The notes under the pieces are model-generated. The model was given only the letters and a program-made list of their open reading frames with translations, had not been told where the DNA came from and did not search any database. From contig JAOTOL010001621.1 in NCBI GenBank assembly GCA_034440575.1, forward strand, positions 2,586,501 through 2,650,500: 64,000 nucleotides of DNA. The letters are read 5' to 3'. The position numbers and the translations under genes were made by a program. Numbering within the stretch: position 1 is the first letter of the stretch; each line of letters begins with the position of its first letter. This document shows positions 45,735-58,399 of this stretch, piece by piece. This DNA is from Imbricaverruca yamaguchii (taxonomy: Eukaryota; Arthropoda; Thecostraca; Neoverrucidae).

Positions 45735-45955
45735 TCGGTGGATACTGCTTTGTAATCACTTAATGGTATATGATCACTTAATCACTTAAATGTAATCACT
45801 TAATGGTACATAATCACTTAATCACTTAAATGCAATCACTTAATGGTATGTAATCACTTACTCACGTAAATGTAATCACTTAATGGTATACAATCACTTG
45901 ATCACTTAAATGTAATCACCTGATCACTTAATGGTAATCACTTAATCACTTGTAC
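45735..45955. repeat. taatcactta-rich repeat
   Basis: Irregular units of taatcacttaatggtata and gatcacttaatcacttaaat. Confidence 0.9.
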
Positions 45956-46030
45956 CGTTATTCCGAAACTTTGAATAATGCGGCCAGGGGTACGATCAAT
46001 ATGCACTATCAACACTCTCGAGAGTATTTC

Positions 46031-46612
46031 ATCCCGCGCCGTTTTCCGGTCAAATCCTCACACCCCGTCTCGGGGGGGGGGGAGGTGGCGGTTGAATACC
46101 CCCTCTAAAATCCAAACCAAGCATAGCACGAAAACGAAAGCGGTGTCATCGGAAAGCGCTTGACGAGTAGGGTTCGGGTCCACCCTCCAAAACAATTTCC
46201 CACACAAAAGTGACGTCACCAGGGGGCTAGATTTTCACGACTTTTCACGACTTACATTATGTTTTGGCTCTGGGGAGTTCATTTTGGGGGATATTTGAGA
46301 AAAAATATCTGGTATCAGAAAGGGACAGCGAAATCGACCGGGGCCATACAACTCTTGGGGCGCTCAAAATTAAAACAAAAATATTTGTTTGACATTTCAA
46401 AATTTTGCGTTTTCAAGTTTTCTTTAATTTTCCTTTTCCGATGGGTAGAGCAGGCCGAGAAACGCTGTTGGAAGTCAACCTGCACTAATAAAAATGCTTA
46501 CTTTAGCCAGAATCCTCTATTTGAACTGCAATTTGGCAAATACGCAAAATTTATATGTAGTCAAAAACGAAACAAAATGAAGAATTCAACTCGTACGTTT
46601 TGTTGCATCCTT
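46031..46612 (-). mobile_element. TTAA element, family A, copy 6 (truncated)
   Basis: Begins cccgcgccgttttccggtca in reverse orientation, includes TGACGTCA, and ends at the cgtacgttttgttgcatcc block, lacking the other terminus. Confidence 0.85.
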
Positions 46613-46639
46613 GAAAATGTGACAAGCCTATATATTCAC

Positions 46640-48220
46640 TGAGATCAGCAGACGATATAATCATCCATATTCAAATCAGCCCACACAAAACGGGCACTCT
46701 GTTCGCGATATGCTGAAAACACCATTCTCAGAAGAGAATGCCTTTGAGTTGAGACTTACAAGTATACTCATGTGAAACCACTTTCAAGACTCAGGAAGGA
46801 ACATATCGGTTGGTCTGAAGTGAAACCAATCAGACTGAGAATAGCACTGGTCTCAATTTAAGCAGCTATGCTCAAATGAGACCAGTACCAGGTGTCACAG
46901 ACTACTCGTGGATTGAAAATGCACCCGCGTAAACCACCTCAAAGTCTCAAAAACATATCTTCGTTATCCCTGAAGCCATTTCACCTGATAAAAACCATTG
47001 GTTTTAACTTTCGAAGCTATTTCTCAAATATGACTAGCTTCAGGTTTCTGTTGAGCAATACACACCTCAACTAAGAGTGGTTATTGGTATAAATGCCCCT
47101 CGCGGTTATCATATGGAATTTATTTCACGTTTGTATACACGTTTTACTTTGGTATTGCATCTAAAGCAGGGTGGATGAGAGGTCGTCTTTTCCTAGTGTC
47201 ACATGTCATACTTTAATGTACAGCTCTAGAGTACTCCACACTCATCAACAGAGTCATCTGCTACACATGCCGCCCATCGCTTCCTCAGGGGATAATGTCC
47301 TGGCGATGGCTAGCGAAGTCCTGGAAGAGGAGATGTGAGGCAAGCACCAAACCATTCTTCATATTTATAAAATGTGTGATAAAATGTACCATGGAAGCAG
47401 GCATGCCTTTCATGAAATATCGTTTCCATCTTCGCTACGTCACTCGCAGACAACACTCCTGGACTTGTTCATATGTCTGGGCATACAGGAGCCTGTGCGC
47501 CTCCCAGGGAATAATAGAGACACCGGGGACTCATAGGATTCACGCCGAAAGCAAGTTCAGGTGGAACGAAACTTGTTTGTACATTGTTTTCTACGCCACG
47601 CTCTGGGCCTCTGGGCGGCCGAGCGTTCCACCTGTCCAAAGCCGACTCTCGGGCAATTGAGTCGTCCTGGAGCAGAAGTGCAGTTAGGGAGGCCATTCAA
47701 ATAAGGCTGCACTCGCCATCTCTGAACCAAGGCTGGAGAAGAGAAGTGGAGAAATTCTCCCTGAGCCCAATATTTGATTGCGCGCTGCACTCCCACCACG
47801 ACTGTTAATTTACCGGTTACCGGAGGGGCTTGCACACTCCGAAGCCAAATATGTAAGTGTGCGGTTCCAAATGTGAGACTCGAAAAGAGGTAAACGACCC
47901 GAATTTAAACGTCCTTCAATGATGTCCAACGTGAAATGTTTGCGGTATCACCTATGCATGACTAAGGTATTATGTTCCGCCCCTTTTATATCAGTGTAGT
48001 CGATTGTTGAAGCCATACGTGCCCCGAATGAATTAGCGCGTACAATAATATAAATGTCCTTCAATGATGGCAAGCTTCCATGTATATTGTTTATAATGTA
48101 TTCACAATATTGGTTCGATGACGCACCGACGAGACAAGCCGAAGTATGCACCTTTCGAAACATCGATATTCATAATTCAGTAAAGTCCGATAATCGTCCA
48201 AAAATCAACTTTCTACAAGA
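46640..48220. other. Intron, nothing identified
   Basis: Open frames of up to 121 codons, none with a recognisable domain. 46740-47060 has several similar tgaaacca/tgagacca words. Confidence 0.4.
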
Positions 48221-48227
48221 CAATTAT

Positions 48228-48769
48228 ATAGGGACCCCCTCCAATCTCCAAACCAAGCGTCGGACGAAAACGAAATAGGTGTCATCGAAAAGCTCTCGAC
48301 GAGTAGGGCCAGACATCGCCACTAAAAAAAATCAAAAAATAGACGTCACTGGGAGCCTAGGTTTTGACAACTTACATCAAGTTTGTGACTCTGGGGAGTT
48401 CATTTTGAGGGAGATTTGAAAGAAAGAGAAATTTGGAATCAGAAAAGGAAAGCGAAATCGATCAGGACCATACAATTTTTGGCCAACCGCAAAGCAAAAT
48501 TTCATTTTATTTTTTAAAATAAAAAATGAGTTTTCAAGTTTTGTTAAATTTTCCTTTTTTAGTGGGTAGAACGGACCGAAAAATATTGTTCGAAGTTCAA
48601 CTTGTTCCAAAAAAATGAAAGATAATGAAATGCCGAACATTTCATTCAAATATGTTTATCCGTTAAAGCGTGACGACTGGTTGAACTTTCTAGAGGTGAC
48701 CTCACTTGACCTTAACGAACTGGTTGACCCTAGATGACCTGACGGTGGAAAACCTTAGGGGGCGGTTAA
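48228..48769 (-). mobile_element. TTAA element, family A, copy 7 (truncated, inverted)
   Basis: Reverse-oriented remnant from ccctccaatctccaaaccaa to cttagggggcggTTAA. It meets copy 8 head to head at the shared TTAA (48766-48769). Confidence 0.8.
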
Positions 48770-49601
48770 CCCGTCCCGTCTCTGGGGGGTCTTCAACCGC
48801 CCCCTCAAGTTTTTTCGCGGAAAGCGGACGAACGGCGTGCGGCAGCGCGCCCAAATTTGGCATACCTTTTCCCACATCAATTTGACATGCTGATTCAAAC
48901 ATTTTAGGTCAGGTCATCTAGGGTTAACGAGTTAGTCAAGGTCAAGTGAGATCACCTCCAAAAAGTTCAACCAGTCGTCACGCTTTAACGGATACAGATA
49001 TTTTAATGAAACTTCCAGCGTTTGCTTATCTTTACGGATGCAACAAAACGTACGGGTGGAATTTTGCATTTTTTCGTTTTTGACTACATATAAATTTTGC
49101 GTATTTGCCAAATTGCACTTCAAATACAGGATTCTGGCTAAAGTAAGCATTTTTGATTAGGGCAAGTTGACTTCCAACAACGTTTCTCGGTCTGCTCTAC
49201 CCATTGGAACAGGAAAATTGAAAAACCCTGTAAACTCAACATTTTTATATTTTCAAAAAAAATGGGGAGGGTTGACCAAATAAATTATAGACCTGGTCGA
49301 TGCAGCTGTCTTTTTCTCATTCCAATATTTTTTTCTTCATATAACCCCAAAAATGAACTCCCAGAGTCAAAAACATTACGCAAGTCGTGAAAAGTCGTGA
49401 AAATCTAGCCACCCTGGTGACGTCACTTTTGGGGAAAAAATGTGTTTTGGAGGGTGGATGCGAACCCTACTCGTCGAGCGCTTTCCGATGACACCTCTTT
49501 TATGTTCGTGCGATGCTTAGTTTGGATTTTAGAGGGGGTCTTCAACCGCCCCCCCCCCCGTGACGGGGTGTGAGGATTTGACCGGAAAGACGGCGTCTTA
49601 A
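48766..49601 (+). mobile_element. TTAA element, family A, copy 8 (full length)
   Basis: TTAACCCGTCCCGTCTCTGG to gaccggaaagacggcgtcTTAA, 836 bp, with TGACGTCA and the hexamer cluster near 48906-48960. Confidence 0.88.
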
Positions 49602-49604
49602 CAC

Positions 49605-51150
49605 CACCCTCCGAGTCGGTGCGAGTTGAGGTAAATTTGGAATGCTTGGCATTTTTTCCAATTCAATCTCTATGAATGTGTCCATCTTGATGTGAACACT
49701 CAATTCCTATTCATATACATACATTAAAAAAAAAGTTAGTATGCAAAATAACATTTCAAAAGTGTGCTTTGAGTTGGGTACCATAGCATAAAATAGTGTG
49801 CAAAAGAAGGACAACATGCAACATAACGTACCCGAACCTAGCCTAACCTCCCATGTAGGAAGGTTAGGCTTAAAGTTTTCTTTATCAAAAGTTATTCTTT
49901 ATCTAAAGTTTTCTTAAAAAGTAAAGATGCAGTCTTCTGAGACATTTCGAAAACTTAACATAACCTAGCCTAGCTTAGTCTGTTTTTACCAAGACTTTTT
50001 ATTAAAAAGTGTCCCAAAATATAGTGTTTCCAACTTGAGAGAAAGGATTAACTTAACCAGCCCTAACCCTATGTCCGCTTCATGGAAGAAAATGTTTGCA
50101 AAACGTGACTTACGTATTCCCTAAAGTGCAACAACACCCAATATTGTGATATTATATTCCTGAACATAATTGAAGGCAATGAGACATTTCATCCCTGCTC
50201 AAAATGGAATGAAATATTGTTTTGTTTTGTTTTGCGGATTTTTTCACGCAAAGTTTTAGGCTATGCTAGATGTATTAAAAGACAAAAGGCTAGGTTAGAA
50301 TGAAAGCCCTGAAATACTACACGGAGTTAGAGGTGCATTAAAATAAACTACGCTAGATTAGGCTTATTTGGAAATTTACACCCTGCTTCACTATATATTT
50401 CCCCAACCCCAAAAAACTATATTTTGGTATTATTTTCCTTACCAAGCGAAAAGTTCGTATGAACTTGTGGTAGCAATACATCGGTAGGCGGCGACATCCT
50501 ACATCGTCTTAATCCCACTACTAGCATGTTCTTACAATATTTGTATACCTAGGAACCTACCTACCTAAGAAGGAAGGTAGGAATATCAGCATGCCTCTCT
50601 GTATTATCTTAGTCTAGCTCGACCTCCGACCTCCAGGAATAAGCTGGCTGCCTGTAAGTATACTGAATGGTGCATGGTCCTCATGTTTGTTCTTGTTGTG
50701 CATGTGCACAACAAGAACAGTCATGGTGGCCACTCCTGTACACGAACGCTCTTCTCGCTCCTGTACACGAACATCCCTGGTGGCCACAAAACGCTTCCGC
50801 CTTCATATTTCCTTGCGTCTTGCAGCCTTCTGACATTTTCTTAATCTTTTGCTGGCTTTCATCTTGTGCAAATAGGTCAAGTCTGGACATCTAGCTAGGT
50901 TCCTACCATGGAACTGACAATATTAATCAAGCCATTTAAGCAACCAACTCAGGAAAGCACGACCTTAATTCACCACCACGAGAAGGTGCAAGTATTTAAG
51001 AAAGCAACAAAGTTACGAACGAACGACTGAAGAAACCTCTAAGAGTTGCCTGATTTCCAATTCTACATTTACAGCCAGATTTATAGGTGACAACCCCAAC
51101 AACCATTGGTCGGCGTTTCATCAGGGCTTTTGACGACCACGGTATGCCAA
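49605..51150. other. AT-rich intron with scattered aggttagg-like words
   Basis: No gene. cctaacct/aggttagg words recur at 49840-50350 without forming an array. gttcttgttgtgca...tgcacaacaagaac at 50690-50719 is a 14-bp-arm palindrome. Confidence 0.5.
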
Positions 51151-51229
51151 TGGTTTAGCATTGTGGCTGCCAGAAAAGACCCGTCCTGTACCGATGTGTG
51201 GTTCCAGTATTAGCATGGTTCAACCGGCG

Positions 51230-51412
51230 ACACTGAACTCTGCCGGCACTTTCTACCTCGCAGGTGATCTAAAATGCAACCTCCTCGACGCGGCTAATAG
51301 CCCCGGAATAACACACCTGCTGGAGTTCATGAGCAACTATTCACTAGCTTGTGAGGATTTGTATCCATTTCAAGGAGTGCCGAATCAAAAAGTATCGCTA
51401 ACCTTAAGTTAG
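51230..51412 (+). pseudogene. Non-LTR retrotransposon endonuclease fragment
   Basis: The plus frame reads FYLAGDLKCNLLDAANSPGI, then HLLEFMSNYSL. This corresponds to the GDFN.DLL...LL.FM..Y.L segment of the AP-like endonuclease of LINE-type elements, with the catalytic FN changed to LK. Short and isolated. Confidence 0.6.
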
Positions 51413-52087
51413 GTAGAGGTCGATTCGGTTCTTGATAGCCTGTTCACGGCTTGTAAACCTAGTCAATTTACATCAATGAAAAACGTTAAGTCTTGCTTCC
51501 CACTGTTGCGGTTATTTGCTTAGTCGCTTTGTTTTATATCTTGATGTTTGACTTTGCTACATGAGTGATTAACTATTGAAGAAAGTCTGACAATGTCTTT
51601 GATGTTTGAAGCATGAATTCTGAAGAGTAACCTCACTGAAGCACCATTCTCTTATCCACCTCTAATGGAGTCTGTCTAAGGACCCCATTGCCGCCAAGTT
51701 CGCCCCACTCCTACCACATGTTTATATCCACGTCATCATTCACCACAAAAGTGTTTTTTCTTTTGTTTCACCATTTGGGCGCACGCTCCTGTCATCTTGT
51801 GGCACCAAAAGGAAGCTCAACTTAATGAATTGACACATTGATGATCGGGCATGATAGGAAGGCCTGACAGTTGGAGGTGGGCTTTTGAAAAAGAGGTGCA
51901 TATTTGGCCAATAATTATCACATGCTGTAGCAGTGAAGTGCCATACAGGCTCTATGTTGGATGTCATCATAACAAACTCGTCCATCTCTGTCGGCAGAAC
52001 CAGAGTGAATTTCTGCCACTACAGTCCTCACGATTTCACCATATATTCGATTAAAGTAACACCTCAGTTAACACCGTAATAAAGTCA

Positions 52088-52689
52088 TGTTCTTTCGGAC
52101 GAGTGGATACTTCGGAAATGACCCCTGACTTTGGTGAAATCGACTGGGTCCAGGTCACTGGTTGCATCTCAGTAAATGACAAATGGGCCACCCTTAAGAT
52201 ATTGCTGACATCTATTCTCGACGAGCACCTGCCATTCAGAAACATCCAAATTCGGAACCCAACAGCACCATATGTTAGCGAAGCAACCAAACAGCTCATG
52301 CATCGGCGAAATGTAGCTTTGGACTTGCAAGATATAAACACCTACAAAATACTTAACAGGCAAGTTCGATCAGCTTTTACAGCTGACTGCAGGGACGAGA
52401 TTAGGGGAAAGATAGCTCAGAAAGGCCCATCAGCTGCGTGGCGTGCTATCAAGTCCATTATCGATACCAAAAAGGCTCTGACAGTCACACAGAGTTCAAC
52501 CTCAGGTCCTACCGGAACAGCTAAATCAATACTTTTCTCGTGTCGGAACTAAAGTATCAGCAGAGGTCAAACGCCAGGCAAACATGCCCAAACACAAACC
52601 TCCTAGTTGCCGGCTATCTCGCGTCTCTACCAGCTCATATAAAGTTTCACCCATATCTCTTGAACAGCTAGCCCAAATTGTCAGGGCAT
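52088..52689 (+). pseudogene. Non-LTR retrotransposon fragment (between endonuclease and reverse transcriptase)
   Basis: The plus frame 52103-52552 reads IDWVQVTGCISVNDKWATLK, LDEHLPFRNIQIRN, YKILNRQVRSAFTADCRDEI and PSAAWRAIKSII, the linker before the RT domain in CR1/Jockey-type elements. After a frame change the match continues (LNQYFSRVGTKVSAEVK ... SPISLEQLAQIVR) to a stop near 52689. No RT catalytic motif is present. Confidence 0.72.
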
Positions 52690-53120
52690 GAGAAGCACAG
52701 GTGCTTGTGTACCCGACGGGACTTACGGCTGATGCGGGTGTTAGTGCGATGCTGGTCACCAGCGGTGCTTTCCAGAGAGGGAGCATTGGGGGCAAGGTCC
52801 ACCAAGGACGTCCGATAGCCCTCAGGTATGGTCAGTGGGGAAAATTCGAAAACGGAGTTCGGTGACAAGCTTGGTTCCAGGTTCTCCTTGCGTTTTTTTT
52901 CCCGTAGCGGGAAACCCCTACTTAGCGAAGTCTACAAAAGCACAAAAACACACAGAAATACAGGGAACATGAACACGACGAGCCAGAAAACCGCTTGGGG
53001 TAACCGGTGCATGGGCATGACGTGAAGGTTAGCTGTGACACGGAGACCCGACCGGACCTTCACCAGCATGCATCTCTGTCCGTAAACGCCTGGAGCTGTT
53101 GAAATGTTCATGGTACTCAC

Positions 53121-53297
53121 ACAAAACGGATAGAGTGACGGTAGCGTTGTACAGATGGCGCTCAGAGGGCTTAATTGCCGGATGTTGAGCAACGCACGAG
53201 AAGACGGCACCGTTATCTTCCTGGGACGGCCGCAGCGTCAGACTGGCGCTAGTGTCGCCGCCCAAAACGTCGATTTCAGAGACTCCAGCTTTATTAG
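53121..53297 (-). CDS. Nephrin-like exon: second half of Ig2
   Basis: 177 bases; acceptor after gtctgtatttgacag, donor T|GTGAGT, phase 1 to phase 1. It encodes the E-G strands: TSASLTLRPSQEDNGAVFSC with the second core cysteine, then LYNATVTLSVL, containing an N-glycosylation sequon. The split codon with the next exon gives Tyr, producing the YPP linker typical of the start of the next Ig. A second possible acceptor nine bases downstream (after aataaag) has the same phase and would drop three residues. The first is preferred for its better pyrimidine tract. Confidence 0.87.
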
Positions 53298-53299
53298 CT

Positions 53300-54100
53300 G
53301 TCAAATACAGACAGCAGCTACGTCAAGCCAACGGAGAGCACATCTTTATTCATACAGCATATTAACCAACAACACTTGTGTTCCTTGCACATCAGTTTCT
53401 GTTTCATGCATGATTTACAATGCATGAGAAGCCATCGTCAGTGTGGTTCACCAACAGTGGCGGGTCTTCGGTTTGAGCCAATGTGCGTGTGTGCGTGTGG
53501 CGTAAACAACGCATTTTATGAGTATCTGTCGAGACAGTTGTTTCGTTCCGTGTTCGTTGGTAGTTCTCCTGCGGGAAATAGCGTAGCCTGACAGAGAAGT
53601 ATGCAAACAAGAGGCTGTGCGATACATACAGATACAAAACATATGTCCTCGATGCTTCATGCATGCGAAGTGCGTGGAACATCCCCCAGTGCCCCTAACT
53701 AGGTCTACTTGTGGATAATATTTTGATGTTTAGCGGTGACATGTTATCAGGGCACCTGATGCCCTGATACGTGTTACCTCTAAACTGCAGTTTATAGCAT
53801 GCCTGCTAAAAAGTTTCCTCATATTATCAGTGGGGATTCATGCGATTATTTTCCATCTATATCTATCTGCTAGTGCTCCAGAATACATTTGAGGATCACC
53901 AGATTCCGGTGTAGTCTGGTGCATAACACTATTTTGTACTTTGTCGATAAAGAATGATGTGACAAATACATGCAACAAGGTAAATGTCAACAGGCAGATG
54001 CCTTCGAAGGCTATCAGATTCATATGACAGCTAGCTGAGTGCTGAAGTTTCTGATGCCGAAAGCGATTTCGATACAAATGTCAATAGTGATTTAACTGAG
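53300..54100. other. Intron between the two Ig2 exons, nothing identified
   Basis: A small hairpin (gtatcagggcatcaggtgcc type) lies at about 53744-53770. Confidence 0.45.
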
Positions 54101-54177
54101 TCTCCAAATGATGGCAATCTGGGGCCGCAAGCAGCTGACCACATCTGACTCCACTCCATCTGCTCGACTCCACTCAC

Positions 54178-54342
54178 ATGCCTGCAGCAGCTGGCCGGCC
54201 CGTTGCCACAGGACCCGCGCCGGCGGCCGTGACCCAATGACGTCACAGTGCAGGGTCAACGGGTCACCCTGGGTCACCTGGATGACGTCGGTGGTGGCCA
54301 CCCCGTCCACGACAGCCCGCAGTCGGACAGACCGGGGCTTCA
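54178..54342 (-). CDS. Nephrin-like exon: first half of Ig2
   Basis: 165 bases, entered after ccggcag and left at GCAT|GTGAGT; phase 1 in, phase 1 out. It encodes the A-D strands of an Ig fold: a KPRSVRLRA start, a long VVDGVATTDVIQV hairpin, then GDPLTLHCDVIGSRPPARVLW with the first core cysteine and core tryptophan. This is the most 5' exon I can support. It ends just after QLLQ, and the second cysteine is supplied by the exon at 53121-53297. Splitting an Ig domain over two exons recurs in this gene. Upstream exons for Ig1 and the signal peptide are expected but not visible in the window. Confidence 0.87.
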
Positions 54343-54349
54343 CTGCCGG

Positions 54350-54885
54350 CAGAGCGGTGAGTCAGAGGAGCCCTGAGCAGGTAACATAACTATAATAAAT
54401 TCGCTAGCCTTGTGCATGCAACTTTTTACAACGCTACCATTGTCGAGTGAGTCGGTACTTAACAAATAATACACAATTATATACTCTCGTTTCAAGTGGC
54501 AAGGGAGTCTAAGTGGTAGGGGAGATAAGATCGACCAATCAGCGTGTATAAGTCAGTCATAAAGTGTTCAGACTTAATAAGAGTCGCAAGGGCTCATCAA
54601 GGTTAAGTCTGTAAATGGAAGAAACCATAACCCCATATAAACACTCATCACCCCGACCAACACCACATCCTTAATTCCGAAGAAGCCATCCATCAACATT
54701 CCACACACTCATCAATGCTCATCTGCCATACCAATACAGCCCTATTCACTCGATCCCGTGTAACTGTAGGAGTGGCGGCTCTGCCGTCGGTGGGGTGTGG
54801 CGGCTGTAGGTGCAGTGGGGCAGTGTGAACTGCCCGCTTGTGCCTGGGCTATGCCGTGGGAGCCGTTGCAAGCGTGCTGTTGTCG
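54350..54885. other. Upstream intron, nothing identified
   Basis: Searched for the Ig1 exon without success. Confidence 0.4.
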
Positions 54886-54888
54886 CAT

Positions 54889-54957
54889 GCATCTGGAAAA
54901 AATGGACGGATTGGCGGATTTCGTCGCCCCCCCTCCCCCCTCCAGGGCGCGTCCTAA
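54889..54957 (+). mobile_element. Family B TTAA element, terminal fragment
   Basis: Only the right end remains: tggcggatttcg followed by cccccctccagggcgcgtcc. Confidence 0.65.
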
Positions 54958-54959
54958 AC

Positions 54960-55565
54960 GAGGTGGTGCTCGTCAGACTTAGCTTCGGTACACCAGATTG
55001 ACACAGTTTAATTTTTATTCACCACGCCGCCCTCAAATTCGTAGCATATGTCGAGTCCACATTACTATCGCCAGTATTTTACCTACTTGTCCAACATATG
55101 CTCCTCATCATCGCGCTTTTCTCCAGTATTTCACTAACATCCATACACAAATTTCGCTTTCGGCTCTTTTCGGAAATGAGCACCGGGCACACCTCGAGCT
55201 ATTTTTTTCGCTTTTTACATGACACCGAACTTCCCGAACTGATCTGATTTCTCTGTCACGTTACCTGATTCAAGCTGACTTGATGTGAAGTTAAAAGCTA
55301 TACGACACGCGTTGCACTCCACATTAGTACTATGACTTCGTCACACAAGTCCTCCTCTCCGACATCATATAACACACACATATAGGTCACTTCACACTAG
55401 TCAGGAAGGGACCCATCCAATTTTGACAAAACGGACGGTTATCCTTATAGATTGCGCTTGCTTTGTTCACCTCCGGGTTTTCCAAGCAGCTGGAAAACCC
55501 TTCTCAGAGTTTCCAAAGCCTTAACTTAAAGATACACCTACAATGTATCCATTTGCCTATTCTGG
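54960..55565. other. Nothing identified
   Basis: Unremarkable AT-rich sequence. Confidence 0.4.
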
Positions 55566-55568
55566 ATA

Positions 55569-56413
55569 TTAACTCGTCCCGTCTCGGGGGGTCTTCAACC
55601 CCCCTCAGATTTTTCGCGGATAGCGGACGAACAGCTCACAGCAGCGCGCCCAAATTTGGCATACCTTTTCCCACATCAATTTGACATGCTGATTCAAAAT
55701 TGTTATGTCAGGTCATCTGGAGTCAACGAGTTAGTAAAGGTCAAGTGAGGTTACCTTCAAAAACGTTCAACCAGTCGTCACGCTTTAACGGATACATATA
55801 TTTTGATGAAACTTTCAGCGTCTGATTACCTTTACGGATGCAATAAAACGTATGAGTGGAATTTATCTTTTTTTCGTTTTTGACTGCACATAAATTTTGC
55901 GTATTTGCCAAATTGTAGTTCGAATACAGGATTCTGGCTAGAGTAAGCATTTTTTATCAGGGTAAGTTGACTTCCAACAACGTTCCTCGGTCTGCTCTAC
56001 CAACTAGAGAAGGACAATTTAAGAAAACTTGAAAACTCGAAGTTTTGATTTTTTAAACATTTTGTTTATGGGGCCAACAAAAATTATACGCCTGGTCGAT
56101 TTCGCTGTCCTTTTCTCATTCCAAATAATTTTGTTGTCATATATCACCCAAAATGAACTCCCCAGAGTCAAAAACATAATGTAAGTCGTGAGAAGTCGTG
56201 AAAATATAGCCCCCCTGGTGACGTCACTTTTGGGGGAAATTGTTTTGGAGGGTGGACCCGGACCCTACTCGTCGCGCGCTTTCCGATGACATCTCTTTTC
56301 TTTTTGTGCGACGCTTGGTTTGGATTTTAGAAGGGGTTCTTCAACCGCCCCCCCCCCCCCCCCATCCCCCGAGAAGGGTGGGAGGAGTTGACCGGAAAGA
56401 CGGCGCGGGTTTA
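55569..56413 (+). mobile_element. TTAA element, family A, copy 9 (full length)
   Basis: TTAACTCGTCCCGTCTCGGG to gacggcgcgggTTTA (one target base changed). Contains TGACGTCA and a long poly-C tract at about 56347-56363. Confidence 0.87.
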
Positions 56414-56419
56414 GGAAGG

Positions 56420-57085
56420 GGAAGTACATTTTCGACATCTTTTCTCCGGAGAACTTGAATGCCTCTCGGCTTCTGATGATCGTCCTCGGTTTCATCCCTC
56501 ACAAAGTTGCATCTTTATGAGAGGGAGGGGGTGTGCCGGCAAGCGATAGTCGCACTCAGTGGTAGCGGTTGAGTTTCATGTGATCGACCGTGCTGATATC
56601 TGGTAGGCAGTTCCCGAGGGCCAGCCATTTCGGGACGATTCTGGGGCTCATAACTCTCGATCGGCGTCAATTAGACCCGCGCTGGCCGGAATACGTCATG
56701 TGCTAAGCCGGCCGGCCGACCACGTCGAATATTCCGTCGCGTTCGTGGCAGCCGGAGATGTTCCTGAGCCTGCCTCGACGTAACCTCGACGTAACGGCGG
56801 CCAGGCGTCGACAACGAGCGCCAATATATCACCGCAGGAAACACATCGGAGTTGAATATCAGCAAGCTAAATCTACAAATTATCGCTGGCTTGACATGAG
56901 GCACCAGACAAACTCCGGGTCACCACCTATTTTGGTGCGTTAAAGATCCTATATGTAATAGATACGTTAACGCTATGGGTATTTAGCTGCAAAAACGCAT
57001 GCAATATTTTATATACAAAACTGAATACTTTGCTCATAGGCGTATTTCCTACCTAAGTAAACTATTTCAGTTAAGTGTAGTCTTC
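56420..57085. other. Nothing identified
   Basis: Short open frames only. Confidence 0.4.
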
Positions 57086-57131
57086 GATGACAAAACGACG
57101 TTCTATTAAACATAGACAACTCAAGACGACT

Positions 57132-57963
57132 TTAACCCGCGCCGTCTATCGGTCAGATTCTCACACTCCGTATCGGGGGGGGGATAGTAACCTCCCTCTA
57201 AAATCACAACTAAGCGTCCCACGAAAGCGAAATAGATGTCATCAGAAAGCGCTCGACGTGTATGGTCCGTATCCACCCGTCAAAAAACAATTCCACAAAA
57301 GTGATTTTCACTTCAACTAGTGGTGCTAGATTTTCACGACTTTGCACGACTTACATTATGTCTTGGCTCTGGGGAGTTCATTTTGGGGATAGTTGAGGAA
57401 AAAATATTTGGAATCAGAAAAGGATAGCGAAATCGACCAGGGCCATGCAACTTTTGGACGCCCAAAATTAAACATTTTATTTTTTTACATTAAACATTTT
57501 TGAATTTTCACGTTTTCTTTAATTGTCCATTTCTAATGGGTAGAGCATACCAAGAAACGTTGTTGGAAGTCAACTTTCCCTAATACAAAATGCTTACTTT
57601 AGCCAGAGCCTTCGATTTGAACTGCAATAGGCAAACACGCAAAGTTTATATGTATTCAAAAACGAAAAAAATCCTCTCGTACGTTGTGTTGCATCCCTAA
57701 AGATAAGCAAACGCTGAAAGTTTCATTAAAATATCTATATCCGTTAAAGCGTGACGACTGGTTGAACGTTTTTGGAGGTGACCTCACATGATCTTGACTA
57801 TCTCGTTGACCCGAGATGACCCGACTTCAAAATGTTGCAACAGTACGCCAAGTTGATGTGGAAAAAGGTACGCCAAGTTTTGGCGCGTTGCCGCGCCAGT
57901 CGTTCAATATCTGCGAAAAACTTGAGGGGGCGGTTGAAGACCCCCCGAGACGCGACGGGTTAA
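57132..57963 (-). mobile_element. TTAA element, family A, copy 10 (full length, inverted)
   Basis: TTAACCCGCGCCGTCTATCG to gagacgcgacggGTTAA, 832 bp. The TGACGTCA site has been lost (gtgattttcac). Flanked by an approximately 35-base direct repeat (cgacgttcNattaaaNatag, aNaactcaagac) at 57100 and 57966. Confidence 0.87.
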
Positions 57964-58234
57964 TCGACGTTCGATTAAATATAGAGAACTCAAGACAGTA
58001 CAATAATTTCTGCCAATATTAAGCTCAATCAAATACCACCACCACCCTTCCCACAAATGACAATTGGCTGACACAGTACGGCCAGTTTTGCCAACGCAGA
58101 AGTGCCATTAGACGGGTTCTCACTATATGAACACTACCTCATATTTTCCTTTGATCATTTGGAAGCAAAAGGTCCCACTGATCATTAACGGGATAAGGAC
58201 GCCAATGGTGAGACCCAAACCGGGAGCTAGCCAC

Positions 58235-58385
58235 AGGTTTCTCTTTCTGCGTTGGGCGCATTTGCTCCCCGCTTTCTTGCACCTGACGCGCACCTCCCGC
58301 GCCTGCTCTGGCGAAGGTGTCCGCCGGAGCTCGCCGATAGGCCGCCCGGCAACGCTGACCCAGTGCCGGCGGGCACGCGGTCACC
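58235..58385 (-). other. GC-rich open frame with one hydrophobic segment (weak exon candidate)
   Basis: One minus-strand frame reads ELRRTPSPEQAREVRVRCKK, then QRRKRNLWLAPGLGLTIGVL and IPLMISGTFCFQMIKGKYE before GAG|GTAGTG near 58139. It has a possible membrane helix, but positive charges precede it, there is an in-frame stop upstream and no recognised family. Confidence 0.2.
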
Positions 58386-58399
58386 CAGCGACGTGCCGC

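Noticed and set aside
49840..50350. Telomere-like TTAGG repeats
   Set aside because: aggttagg words are scattered in unique sequence and never form a tandem run.
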